NCBI GenBank assembly: GCA_900551135.1
Contig: URUX01000007.1
Location: 1-31,893 of the forward strand
Source of the DNA: an uncultured Clostridium sp.
Lineage (GTDB): Bacteria; Bacillota; Clostridia; Lachnospirales; Lachnospiraceae
Reading direction: 5' to 3'
DNA: 31,893 bases
The number at the start of each line of letters is the position of its first letter. The first letter of the stretch is position 1. Shown here one piece after another: positions 24,199 through 31,893 of the stretch. The notes under the pieces are model-generated. The model was not told the origin of the DNA and did not search any database. It worked only from the letters and a program-made list of their open reading frames with translations. Made by a program: the position numbers and the translations under genes.

Positions 24199-24227
24199 AG
24201 TATACTATGAATGAACAGGTTTGTCAA
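24199..24227 (-). promoter_or_regulatory. sigma-A promoter of infC-rpmI-rplT
   Basis: Consensus TTGACA (24222-24227), 17 bases, TATACT (24199-24204) on the minus strand. Confidence 0.85.
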
Positions 24228-24311
24228 GGGCAATTTTTCTATTTTATAATGTATATAAATAGACACAATTTTTATATCCTATCGTTTTGCCCGCCGCTGC
24301 TCCTGTGGCTG

Positions 24312-24360
24312 CAAAAAGCCAGTTCCGGACAGCATCTAATCCTGCTGCCCGGACTGGCTT
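24312..24360 (-). terminator. terminator of the DUF1540 gene
   Basis: In the minus strand AAGCCAGTCCGG-CAGCA pairs with TGCTG-CCGG-ACTGGCTT, followed by TTTT. It lies 37 bases after the gene's stop. Confidence 0.85.
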
Positions 24361-24397
24361 CTTACTTGTAACTTTGTAACTTCTTATTTTGTGAATC

Positions 24398-24712
24398 TTA
24401 TCTCGCCTTAAAGCTGGTGCACTCGGTCTGGCTGGCGCTGCTTGCCTTACCGCCGCCGATGCCGATGTGTTCTGCCGCACAGCGGCGTTCTTCGTTATAA
24501 ATACAGTTTACTGCTTCGCAGTTGACTTCCAGACGGGTTTCCGGTGTTTTAAACAGATTCTTAAAAGAGTCGCCGGTATTTTCGTCAAAGCTTCCGCAGC
24601 AGGTATCGCATTTGTCTTTTGCCGTCTGTCCTTCTACCACGATTCCCTGCTTGCAGCAGCAGTTTTCTGCATTGTGAATACAACTGGTTACATTACAATC
24701 TAACTTTGTCAT
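24398..24712 (-). CDS. cysteine-rich protein with two DUF1540 domains, candidate spore protein
   Basis: 104 residues from the third of three consecutive ATG codons (24712), which sits eight bases after GGAGG. There are 12 Cys. The C-terminal unit (65-101) is a clear DUF1540 domain: CEAVNC, then IYNEERRCAAEHIGI and TECTSF. The N-terminal unit (6-42) is a variant: CNVTSC, IHNAENCCC, GIVVEG, CDTCCGSF. Such Cys spacing suggests metal binding or disulfide crosslinking, but the function of the domain is not established. The gene is preceded by a sigma-F/G-like promoter and followed by a terminator, so it is probably a single-gene unit. I infer forespore expression. Confidence 0.85.
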   Translation of the reverse strand: MTKLDCNVTSCIHNAENCCCKQGIVVEGQTAKDKCDTCCGSFDENTGDSFKNLFKTPETRLEVNCEAVNCIYNEERRCAAEHIGIGGGKASSASQTECTSFKAR

Positions 24713-24758
24713 CATCATTTCCTCCTTGCCTACAGGCCTTTTTTTGAATTGACAAAGT

Positions 24759-24787
24759 TAGTATGTCTTAAAAAAATGATTTTATGT
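24759..24787 (-). promoter_or_regulatory. sigma-F/G-like promoter of the DUF1540 gene
   Basis: On the minus strand ACATA (24783-24787) is followed after 17 bases by CATACTA (24759-24765). The -10 matches the sigma-G pattern fully; the -35 differs only at its first base (A for G). The -35 overlaps the end of the acyltransferase reading frame. Transcription would start about 40 bases before the gene. Confidence 0.5.
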
Positions 24788-25789
24788 ACGCCTCGATTTT
24801 ATAAATTGCAATGGTCCAAATCCAGGTCAAAGCAAAGGTCATCAACAGCATGACAAAAATTTCCCTGGTACTTGGCGCGGTTCCGGCAAAGTGTCCGGTA
24901 ATCACCTGGGCAGCTACATGGTGGGTCAAAAATACGCCATAACTTACGGCGGCCAGACGGCTGATGCCGCGTTTTAACGCCCCGGTTTTTTCCAGCCAGA
25001 CAGAAGTTCCCATCCAGAACAGATAAAAAATCACGCTGAAAATCAAAAAAGACACTTCTCTTCCAAACTGTCCCACTCCATTGGTCATAGGTATAAAAAT
25101 CCAGAGAACCACACCTGCCGCGCTGACCGCCCAGATATAGGGAAGCGCATTTGGGAAATCTTCTGACGGGATTCCTCCAGCCAGGCTCCCAGGACAAAAT
25201 AAAAAATTCCGGTAATGGGATTCTGCTTAATCTCCATTGGAAACGGATTGGCTGAAAACAGCCACAATGCAGCAAGCAGGGAGACTGCCAGAAGAATATG
25301 CCGGTTTTTCTGATACCATACCCGTAAAAGCGGAAATAATGCATACAGGATAATAATGCTTCCTAAAAACCATTCTCCTACCATGTAAAAAGTAGGAACC
25401 AGATGCGCCAGCCAGCCGTCCAGCCCGATAACAGACCAGAAAATCGCCTTTGTCGGGATAATCCGGTACACTTCCTTCAACTGCCAGAACACCCAGAAAA
25501 AGGCCATGACATAGGTGATCCAGAACAGAGGATAGATACTGAAAAACCGTTTTTTATAAAATTGTTTTAAATTCAGTTTTCCTTCATTCTGATACCGGTA
25601 CATAAGAGCAGCTCCGGAAACCATGAAAAAACAGTAAACTGCAATCATGCCGAAGCTGCCATTGGCGAAGGAATGAAAGTAATCTACCGGCTGGGAAATC
25701 GCCAGCGGGAAATGGTAGACTACAATCATTACTGCGCAGACTGCCCGAATCACATCCAGGTAAAACAGTCTTTTTTGTTTCGTATTCAT
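24768..25789 (-). pseudogene. acyltransferase family 3 membrane protein, frameshifted
   Basis: Two overlapping frames together make one protein of about 340 residues, the usual family length. The N-terminal part (25789 to about 25160, 210 residues) shows VIRAVCAVMIVVYHF with the conserved His, the FFMVSG segment, and FYKKRFFSIYPLFW. After ITGIFYFVLGAWLEE the family-like sequence moves to the -1 frame (FPNALPYIWAVSAAG, then VVLWIF to the stop at 24768), which contains the last helices and VSYGVFLTHH. In the first frame translation continues into 24 unrelated residues and stops at 25085. Intact members O-acylate cell-surface polysaccharides or glycolipids. The ATG shares one base with the thrS stop (TAATG), so translation is coupled to thrS. 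A sequencing error or an on/off variant remains possible. Confidence 0.85.
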
Positions 25790-27723
25790 TACTTTTCTTC
25801 TTTATTCTCTGCCTGACGGATTACTTTAGAGGCAATCTCTTCCTGAATTGCTTCCATAAACTGGCTTAATTCCTTCTGGCCTTCATCGCCTGCAAAACGG
25901 CTTCTTACGGAAACAACGCCCTCTTCCTCTTCCTTCTGGCCTACTACCAGCATATAAGGAATTTTTTCCATCTGAGCGGAACGAATCTTATATCCAATCT
26001 TCTCAGAACGGGTATCTACCTCTGTACGGATGCCAGCGTCATTTAATTTTGCTGCTACAGAGTCAGCATAGTCGATAAATTTATCAGAAATCGGCAGTAC
26101 CTTTACCTGAACCGGAGCTAACCAGGTCGGGAATGCACCTGCAAAGTGCTCGATGAGGATTCCGATAAAACGTTCAACAGAACCGAATAATACACGGTGA
26201 ATCATAATCGGACGGTGCTTTTCTCCGTCTGCTCCCATGTATTCCAGTTCGAATCTCTGAGGAAGCTGGAAGTCTAACTGGATGGTACCGCACTGCCAGG
26301 TTCTTCCGATGGAGTCTTCCAGATGGAAGTCAATCTTAGGACCATAGAATGCGCCGTCGCCTTCATTTACTACATACGGAAGTCCCAGTTCGTCTAACGC
26401 GCTTCTTAAGCCTTCGGTTGCAGTCTCCCAGTCTTCATCGCTTCCCATTGAGTCTTCCGGTCTGGTAGACAGTTCTACGTGATACTTAAATCCTAACAGA
26501 GAGTATACGTCGTTAATCAGGTTTGCAACTCTCTTAATCTCGTCCTTAATCTGATCCGGAGTCATAAAAATATGGGCATCGTCCTGGGTAAAGCAGCGGA
26601 CTCTCATCAGACCATGAAGCTGACCGGATTTCTCGTGACGGTGAACCAGCCCCAGTTCGCCTAAACGAAGAGGCAGATCTCTATAGGAACGAGGCTCAGA
26701 AGCATATACCAGAATACCGCCCGGGCAGTTCATCGGCTTTACAGCATAATCTTCTTCATCAATGACAGTGGTATACATATTGTTTTTGTAATGTGCCCAG
26801 TGTCCGGAAGTCTCCCATAAGCTTCTGTTTAAAATAATCGGGGTGGCAATTTCTACATAACCGGCTTTTTTGTGGATCTCTCTCCAGTAGTCTAACAGGG
26901 TATTCTTTAATGCCATGCCCTTTGGAAGGAAGAATGGGAAGCCTGGTCCTGCTTCATGCATCATAAATAAGCCCAGTTCCTTGCCCAGCTTTCTATGATC
27001 ACGCTTTTTAGCCTCTTCCATCATGGTAATGTAAGCTTCCAGTTCTGCCTTCTTGCCAAATGCAGTACCGTAGAAACGGGTCAGCATCTTATTCTTCTCG
27101 CTGCCTCTCCAGTAAGCGCCAGCCAGATTCATTAACTTATAGGCCTTTCCTAAGTCCTTGGTATTCATTAAATGCGGGCCTGCACACAGGTCTACAAACT
27201 CGCCCTGCTCGTAGAAGCTGATTTCTTCGCCTTCTGGTAAGTCTTCAATCAATTCTACCTTATATGGCTCCTGACGTTCTTTCATAAATGCGATGGCTTC
27301 TTCTCTCGGCAGAGTAAAACGCTTGATTGGGAATGCTTCTTTTACAATCTTTTTCATCTCTGCTTCGATCTTTTCCATATCTTCTGCAGTAAAGGTGGTC
27401 TCCGGGTCTACGTCGTAGTAGAAACCATCTGCAATAGACGGGCCGATTGCCAGCTTGGTTGCCGGATATAAACGCTTGATTGCCTGGGCCAGTACATGGC
27501 TGGCAGAATGGCGCAGCGCTGCCAGGCCTTCCGGATCGCTGGAAGTGCAGATGCTTAATGTGCAGTCTTTATCCAGTACCGTACGGAGATCAGCGGTCTC
27601 CCCGTCTACAACGCCGACACAGGCTACTCTTGCCAGTCCTTCGCTAATATCTTTTGCAATGTCGATAATGGACATTGGCTGTGCGTACTCTTTTACAGAG
27701 CCGTCTTTTAATGTAATCTTCAT
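25789..27723 (-). CDS. thrS: threonyl-tRNA synthetase
   Basis: 644 residues from ATG 27723 (MKITLKDGS); the frame continues 24 bases upstream across the ribosome binding site AAAGGAGAG. Domains in order: TGS (1-60), the second additional/editing domain (HSASHVLAQAI and the later CAGPHL zinc-like site), class II catalytic core with MNCPGG, RVRCFTQDDAHIF and HRVLFGSVERFIG, and the anticodon-binding domain (KVLPISDKFIDYA). It charges tRNA-Thr, editing mischarged Ser. Transcription is controlled by a T-box leader. The acyltransferase gene overlaps its stop. Confidence 0.98.
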   Translation of the reverse strand: MKITLKDGSVKEYAQPMSIIDIAKDISEGLARVACVGVVDGETADLRTVLDKDCTLSICTSSDPEGLAALRHSASHVLAQAIKRLYPATKLAIGPSIADGFYYDVDPETTFTAEDMEKIEAEMKKIVKEAFPIKRFTLPREEAIAFMKERQEPYKVELIEDLPEGEEISFYEQGEFVDLCAGPHLMNTKDLGKAYKLMNLAGAYWRGSEKNKMLTRFYGTAFGKKAELEAYITMMEEAKKRDHRKLGKELGLFMMHEAGPGFPFFLPKGMALKNTLLDYWREIHKKAGYVEIATPIILNRSLWETSGHWAHYKNNMYTTVIDEEDYAVKPMNCPGGILVYASEPRSYRDLPLRLGELGLVHRHEKSGQLHGLMRVRCFTQDDAHIFMTPDQIKDEIKRVANLINDVYSLLGFKYHVELSTRPEDSMGSDEDWETATEGLRSALDELGLPYVVNEGDGAFYGPKIDFHLEDSIGRTWQCGTIQLDFQLPQRFELEYMGADGEKHRPIMIHRVLFGSVERFIGILIEHFAGAFPTWLAPVQVKVLPISDKFIDYADSVAAKLNDAGIRTEVDTRSEKIGYKIRSAQMEKIPYMLVVGQKEEEEGVVSVRSRFAGDEGQKELSQFMEAIQEEIASKVIRQAENKEEK

Positions 27724-27790
27724 GGTAATCTCTCCTTTTGACAGCATCAGATCGGAACATTTTTTATGTCACAGGACGCAATCTCCTACG

Positions 27791-27832
27791 AAATAAAAAA
27801 TCCCTTGCTGTACCAAACAGTACAGCAAGGGA
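27791..27832 (-). terminator. T-box terminator before thrS
   Basis: TCCCTTGCTGTAC and GTACAGCAAGGGA form a perfect 13-base stem with a six-base loop; in the minus-strand RNA it is followed by UUUUUUAUUU. Confidence 0.95.
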
Positions 27833-28043
27833 CGATTGTACAATCGCGGTTCCACCCTTTTTGAATGAGTCTCTGACTCAAACCTCTTATGTCCTGATGA
27901 TAACGGAATCACCGTTCCCGATTAGGGGACACTCCGGGGTGGTCTTGGGGAGTCCTCTGTGCAGGATACTCACACCATCTGTATCCCTCTCTGAACACTT
28001 AGATTCCTTACTCTTCCCATCTGCGTGTTAATCTATTCTGATA
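27833..28043 (-). ncRNA. T-box leader of thrS (threonine-specific)
   Basis: The 356 bases between thrS and the next gene are this leader. In the minus-strand RNA the invariant T-box GGGUGGAACCGCG is at 27845-27857, with its antiterminator partner overlapping the terminator just downstream. Stem I is recognisable by AGAGAG followed by the GGAUAC / GUAUCC distal helix with its GGUGUGA loop. The 3' side contains GACCACCCC; ACC there (27941-27943) is a Thr codon followed by a purine and is a plausible specifier. Uncharged tRNA-Thr should stabilise the antiterminator and turn thrS on. Confidence 0.92.
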
Positions 28044-28049
28044 ATCCTC

Positions 28050-28077
28050 ATTATAGCATGGAAGTCAAAATTGTCAA
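28050..28077 (-). promoter_or_regulatory. sigma-A promoter of the thrS T-box transcript
   Basis: TTGACA (28072-28077) and TATAAT (28050-28055) are consensus, with 16 bases between. The -35 starts three bases after the stop codon of the upstream cell-wall-binding protein gene. Confidence 0.85.
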
Positions 28078-28079
28078 GA

Positions 28080-29345
28080 TTAATCTTCCTGTACGATTTC
28101 GATATTGTAGCCTTCGCCCTGAGCCTTGGTAATCTTATATTTTACGCCGTCGCCATCACGAACGGTACCGCTGGTCTTAACCTTTCCGGCTTCATTTACC
28201 ATATACTGAGCCCCGTCAACTTCCACAATCTGGTATTTCATGCCTTCTTCTGCGTGAACCAGAGCGCCTTCCTCATACAGGTATCCATTCTTAACGCCGG
28301 TTACGCCATCGCCTTTTGAACCTAAAGAACCGCTGGATGTAAAGTAGAACACTTCATTATCGTGATTTTCGTCATTTACAACTACACGGCCAGTCTTCAT
28401 CGCACCGCTTTCGTCAAAGTAGAACTTTCTTCCGTCGTTCAGTTCCAGCAGTCCGGTATACATCCGTCCGTCTCTGCGGAAACAGTAGGTTTTGCTGTTG
28501 ATGCTTGCCAAAGCGTAATAGTCATTTAATTTTTTGCCCTTATACTCGGTACTGTAAGCACGGCCATTGAAGAAATAATACCAGCCGTCTTCACTGTTGT
28601 CTGCATTGGTTAAATATTTCCAGCCATTGGCTCCGGTTCCGTCTTCACCGTGATATCTTAAGTCCGCCGCTCCGCTTACATCGCTGAATTTTGAAGAGGT
28701 ATAGCGATCGTTGTCAATCCATCCGGTTAACATCCGTCCTTCGCTGTCAAATACATACGTCTCGCCATTGATTTTCTGTTCTCTGGAAACAGACATCTGG
28801 CCGGTAGATGAGAAGTAATACCATTCCGGCTCGCTCCAGCTGTCGTAATCATCGGTTGGAGTAATGTATTCCCAGCCGGTAGCCATAGCGCCGCTGCTCT
28901 TAAAGTAGTAGTTCCTTCCGTTAACATCCTGCCATCCGGTCTTCATATGGTTGCCTTCAAAGTAGTATTTCTGACCGTTGATGGTTCTTAAACCGTCGCT
29001 TACTGCCTTGCCGCTGTCTGTAAAGTAATACCATACCGTGCCGCTGCCGTCCCAGTCATCATTGGGAAGTTCTTTCCACGCATTGGTAACCATAGCGCCA
29101 GCTTCATTTACATAATAGGTATCATCAATTAACTGATTTACTGTCATGTTGCCATAGCTGTCTAAATAAAACCAGTTGTCTCCGCTCTTTCTCCATGCGT
29201 CTGTTGCCCTGCTTCCATCGTTTTCCAGATAACACCACTGACCATTGGTCTGCTGGGTCCATCCTGCTGCAAAAACGCTCATTGCTGCTGCGGAACTAAG
29301 AAGAACTGCTCCTGCCATAGATGCGAATAAATGTCTCTTTCTCAT
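28080..29345 (-). CDS. secreted cell-wall-binding repeat protein
   Basis: 421 residues. A signal peptide (MRKRHLFASMAGAVLL, cut near VFA/AGW at 26-27) is followed almost wholly by about a dozen copies of the choline/glucan-binding-type repeat, each with an aromatic pair and a Gly turn (WCYLENDGS, WFYLDSYGNM, YYVNEAGAMV, WYYFTDSGKAV, YYFKSSGAMATG, FYFDESGAMKTG). The spacing of about 20-40 residues varies. The last 70 residues are more divergent repeats (MKYQIVEVDGAQYMVNEAGK). No catalytic domain is present, so it would act as a surface adhesin or scaffold on teichoic acid or polysaccharide. AAAGGAGG precedes the start. The gene lies between topB and the T-box leader with no terminator on the 3' side. 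Confidence 0.93.
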   Translation of the reverse strand: MRKRHLFASMAGAVLLSSAAAMSVFAAGWTQQTNGQWCYLENDGSRATDAWRKSGDNWFYLDSYGNMTVNQLIDDTYYVNEAGAMVTNAWKELPNDDWDGSGTVWYYFTDSGKAVSDGLRTINGQKYYFEGNHMKTGWQDVNGRNYYFKSSGAMATGWEYITPTDDYDSWSEPEWYYFSSTGQMSVSREQKINGETYVFDSEGRMLTGWIDNDRYTSSKFSDVSGAADLRYHGEDGTGANGWKYLTNADNSEDGWYYFFNGRAYSTEYKGKKLNDYYALASINSKTYCFRRDGRMYTGLLELNDGRKFYFDESGAMKTGRVVVNDENHDNEVFYFTSSGSLGSKGDGVTGVKNGYLYEEGALVHAEEGMKYQIVEVDGAQYMVNEAGKVKTSGTVRDGDGVKYKITKAQGEGYNIEIVQED

Positions 29346-29536
29346 AAAAATCCTCCTTTACCGATTCCTTTTATACAAATTCACGGGATTGTAATGAATT
29401 TCCTTTCTTATGCATTTACTATAGCACAAATTTCCAGAATAATCTTAAAATAATTCTTACGAAATTTTGTCAATTTTGTCAGATTCCTCTATTTGTATAA
29501 CGATTCCATATTCCGCAGAGCAACTGGCAGGATTAA

Positions 29537-31780
29537 CTATTGCGGTTTCTCTAAGTTCATTTTGGCAAAGGCTGCTGCAAATGGAGAATTGATGGCTTCT
29601 TCGGCTTCTTTTTTCTGCTGGTTTAAATATTTTGCCACATCCCGTCTGGACACTCCTGCCCCTTCTTTTTTACGCCGTTCTGTAAAAGAAGAAAGTTTTT
29701 CTTTATAGCCGCACTTGCATACAAAAATCTTTCCATCTCCGCTTCCCCGAAGTTCCATTTTTTTATGGCACTTTGGACATCGGGCATTGGAACTTCTGGA
29801 CACGGTTTCCCGGTAACCGCATTCCCTGTCCTGACACACCAGCAGTTCGCTGTTCTTTCCTTTTACAGCCAGAAGCCGTTTTCCGCATACCGGGCACTTC
29901 TTGTTGGTCAGATTATCATGGCGGAAGCTTCCCTCTCCTGTCTTTATCTCATCAATCAGGGAATGGGTATATCTGCGGATATCCGCCATAAAGACTTCCC
30001 GCTTTTCCTGTCCTCCTGCAATGGCCATAAGCCGGCTCTCCCATTTTGCTGTAAGTTCCGGTGTCTTCAGTTCTTCCGGAACCAGTTCCAGAAGCTGTTT
30101 TGCCTTGGCTGTCACATGGATTTCCTGATCCTTTTTTTCCAGCAAAAAAGAATGAAACAGCTTTTCAATGATATCCGCCCTGGTAGCTACCGTACCCAGT
30201 CCTCCCGTTTCTCCCAGAGTTTTTGCCATGGCCTTTTTCTCTGTTTCGTCCTCTGTTTCCATATAAGAAGCCGGATCTTCCATGGCTGACAGAAGGGTTC
30301 CTTCTGTAAAATGCGGAGGCGGGGCTGTTTTTCCTTCGGTTATAATCAGTTTTCCAGATGGCTCCAGCCATCTTCCTGCTTCCCAGTTTTCAAACGGATT
30401 GGTACGGTTCCCGGATATCTTATCCGGCGCATCCGGCATCGGAATATCCCATCCGTCTGACAGGGAATCTGTTTCTTCGTAAACCTCTTTCCAGCCCTTT
30501 TCCAGTTCTTTCTTAATAGATGCAGTAAAAATTTCGGAACCTGCTGAAATCGAAACCGTTATCTCTTCATATTCATAATCCGGATACTGAACAGCAAAAA
30601 AACGGCGTACTGCCAAATCATAGATTCTTCTCTCATCAATGCTCATGTGATCCAGCTGTACAAACTGCTCGGTTGGAATAATGGCATGATGATCCGATAC
30701 TTTTCCATTATTGATATAAAAAGCCTGCTGACTCCTGGGCTGATTGATAAGGCGGCCTCCTAACCTTCTGTATGGGCCTGTGGAACATGCCTTCAGCCGT
30801 TCTCCCATGGTGGGGACAATATCGCTGCTTAAATATCTGGAATCCGTTCTGGGGTAGGTCAGCACCTTATGATTTTCATATAAACGCTGGCAGATATTTA
30901 AAGTCTCCTTTGCCGAATACTGATACCGCTTATTGGCATCTCTCTGAAGTTCTGTCAAATCGTAGAGCAGCGGGGCCTGAATCTTCTTTCTGATTTGCTT
31001 TACTTCTGTGATTCTGGCTTTTTCTCCTGCCAGACCGGAGGCCAGTGCCTCTATCCGTTTTTTATCAAAGGTTCTTCGGCTTCCCCGTTCCCCATCCTGC
31101 CAGGTAAAGGTAAGGCCGCCAAACTGCCCTTTCAGTCCATAATAAGACTTTGGTTTAAATTCTTTAATCTCCTGTTCCCTTTTTGCAATCATTGCCAGAG
31201 TCGGGGTCTGAACCCGTCCGCAGGAAAGCTGTGCATTGTATTTACAGGTTAAGGCCCTGGTAGCATTGATTCCCACCAGCCAGTCAGCCTCAGCCCTGCA
31301 CATGGCCGCATCCCTCAGATTATCATAATCGCGGCTGTCTTTTAAATGTGCAAAACCCTCCCGGATTGCCTTGTCTGTAACAGAAGAAATCCACAGCCGT
31401 CTGGCAGGCTTTTTGCATCCGGTTTTTTCCAAAATCAGTCTTGCCACCAGTTCTCCTTCTCTTCCTGCATCTGTGGCAATGACGATTTGTCCTACGTCTT
31501 TCCGGAACAATTGTTCTTTCACTGCCCGAAACTGCTTTCCGGTCTGGCGGATCACTGTAAGTTTAAATGGAGACGGCATCATGGGAAGCACATCCATCTT
31601 CCACTCTTTGTAATCTTCGCTGTATTCTTCCGGATCTGCCAGTTCCACCAGATGCCCCAGTCCCCAGGTAACCACATAATCTGCTCCCTCAATTGCACCT
31701 TCTAAATGTTTTGTGCATCCCAGCACACGGGCAATATCACGTCCCACTGAAGGTTTTTCTGCTAATACCAGTGTTTTCAT
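29537..31780 (-). CDS. topB: DNA topoisomerase III
   Basis: 747 residues from ATG 31780 (MKTLVLAEKPSVG), which has AAAGGA six bases before; the longer frame includes this site. Type IA topoisomerase that decatenates DNA. Toprim domain: Glu8 and the acidic pair in DAGREGE (104-110). Catalytic Tyr309 lies in TYPRTDSRYL. The DNA-binding segments follow (GRVQTPTLAMI at about 189). The C-terminus has two Cys-rich zinc-ribbon-like units (CPVCGKRLL with CQDREC, and CPKCHKKM with CKCGYKE), usual in Topo I and some Topo III. A clean terminator after the stop is not visible. The upstream flank is cut by the window end. Confidence 0.97.
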   Translation of the reverse strand: MKTLVLAEKPSVGRDIARVLGCTKHLEGAIEGADYVVTWGLGHLVELADPEEYSEDYKEWKMDVLPMMPSPFKLTVIRQTGKQFRAVKEQLFRKDVGQIVIATDAGREGELVARLILEKTGCKKPARRLWISSVTDKAIREGFAHLKDSRDYDNLRDAAMCRAEADWLVGINATRALTCKYNAQLSCGRVQTPTLAMIAKREQEIKEFKPKSYYGLKGQFGGLTFTWQDGERGSRRTFDKKRIEALASGLAGEKARITEVKQIRKKIQAPLLYDLTELQRDANKRYQYSAKETLNICQRLYENHKVLTYPRTDSRYLSSDIVPTMGERLKACSTGPYRRLGGRLINQPRSQQAFYINNGKVSDHHAIIPTEQFVQLDHMSIDERRIYDLAVRRFFAVQYPDYEYEEITVSISAGSEIFTASIKKELEKGWKEVYEETDSLSDGWDIPMPDAPDKISGNRTNPFENWEAGRWLEPSGKLIITEGKTAPPPHFTEGTLLSAMEDPASYMETEDETEKKAMAKTLGETGGLGTVATRADIIEKLFHSFLLEKKDQEIHVTAKAKQLLELVPEELKTPELTAKWESRLMAIAGGQEKREVFMADIRRYTHSLIDEIKTGEGSFRHDNLTNKKCPVCGKRLLAVKGKNSELLVCQDRECGYRETVSRSSNARCPKCHKKMELRGSGDGKIFVCKCGYKEKLSSFTERRKKEGAGVSRRDVAKYLNQQKKEAEEAINSPFAAAFAKMNLEKPQ

Positions 31781-31893
31781 TTGATGTCCTTTCTGTTTTG
31801 GTTCGTCTGGCAAATCCTTTTCCTGCCAGTCGTATGCAAAAAAGCCTCTGCTCCGGCTGAATTTTGATATGTACCTTCTTTACTGGACAAACC

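Noticed and set aside
24244..24480. Minus-strand 78-residue frame
   Set aside because: It overlaps the DUF1540 gene in another frame and covers its terminator.
25140..25180. Programmed -1 frameshift in the acyltransferase gene
   Set aside because: The stretch TTTCCCAAA looks slippery, but in the original frame the codons are ATT TCC CAA, which do not fit the X-XXY-YYZ pattern, and no strong hairpin follows at the right distance.
29765..30289. 174-residue plus-strand open frame
   Set aside because: Antisense to topB, no recognisable protein features.
31777..31893. Possible 3' end of an upstream gene overlapping the topB start (ATGA)
   Set aside because: One minus-strand frame is open from the window edge to a TGA that overlaps the topB ATG, but a second frame is also open and neither has a recognisable product in about 38 codons. 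I could not choose.
1..31893. CRISPR array, tRNA, rRNA, insertion sequence or prophage
   Set aside because: I saw no spaced direct repeats, tRNA-like cloverleaf segments, transposase or phage genes. Absence by eye is not proof.

Overview
The window looks like chromosome from an endospore-forming Clostridia bacterium, most likely of the family Lachnospiraceae. This is inferred from the spoVAD-spoVAE pair, sigma-G-like promoters, a T-box leader on thrS, a lysine riboswitch on dapA, strong GGAGG ribosome binding sites and choline-binding-type cell-wall repeats. There is no sign of phage, plasmid, insertion sequence, CRISPR, tRNA or rRNA. Most of it is core metabolism and information processing, and I do not see a clear, wholly new multigene system. 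The more interesting signals are regulatory sites and small or broken genes.

Layout: (1) 1-3103, plus strand: the 3' part of an ABC-F ATPase, a 66-residue membrane protein, and a membrane GGDEF protein with a TTG start. (2) 3087-6062, minus: a small membrane protein, a small lipoprotein behind a perfect sigma-F/G-type promoter, then dapA-dapB under a lysine riboswitch. (3) 6075-8565, minus: a double-OB-fold SSB-like protein, then a corrinoid adenosyltransferase-like protein, a cytoplasmic pectinesterase and a small membrane protein packed as an operon. (4) 8768-11378, minus: typA and a YigZ-family gene, each with its own sigma-A promoter. (5) 11505-14225, plus: a class A penicillin-binding protein with a terminator. 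(6) 14385-16057, minus: a 52-residue membrane protein followed by spoVAD-spoVAE with a sigma-G promoter. (7) 16138-22508, minus: oppBCDFA plus a cyclophilin gene, a probable six-gene operon. (8) 22841-24227, minus: infC-rpmI-rplT with an attenuator leader and an AUU start for infC. (9) 24398-28080, minus: a cysteine-rich DUF1540 protein behind a third sigma-F/G-like promoter, a frameshifted acyltransferase gene, and thrS with its T-box leader. (10) 28080-31780, minus: a secreted cell-wall-binding repeat protein and DNA topoisomerase III.

How the parts fit: dapA and dapB make dihydrodipicolinate and reduce it towards lysine and diaminopimelate. The same dihydrodipicolinate feeds dipicolinic acid, which SpoVA proteins load into the forespore. 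The lysine riboswitch would link this step to lysine supply. Three sites in the window (before the lipoprotein, spoVAD and the DUF1540 gene) share the -10 element CATACTA with a suitably spaced -35, which suggests that the lipoprotein and DUF1540 protein are undescribed forespore proteins. Translation control is also prominent: T-box thrS, an infC leader, TypA and ABC-F.
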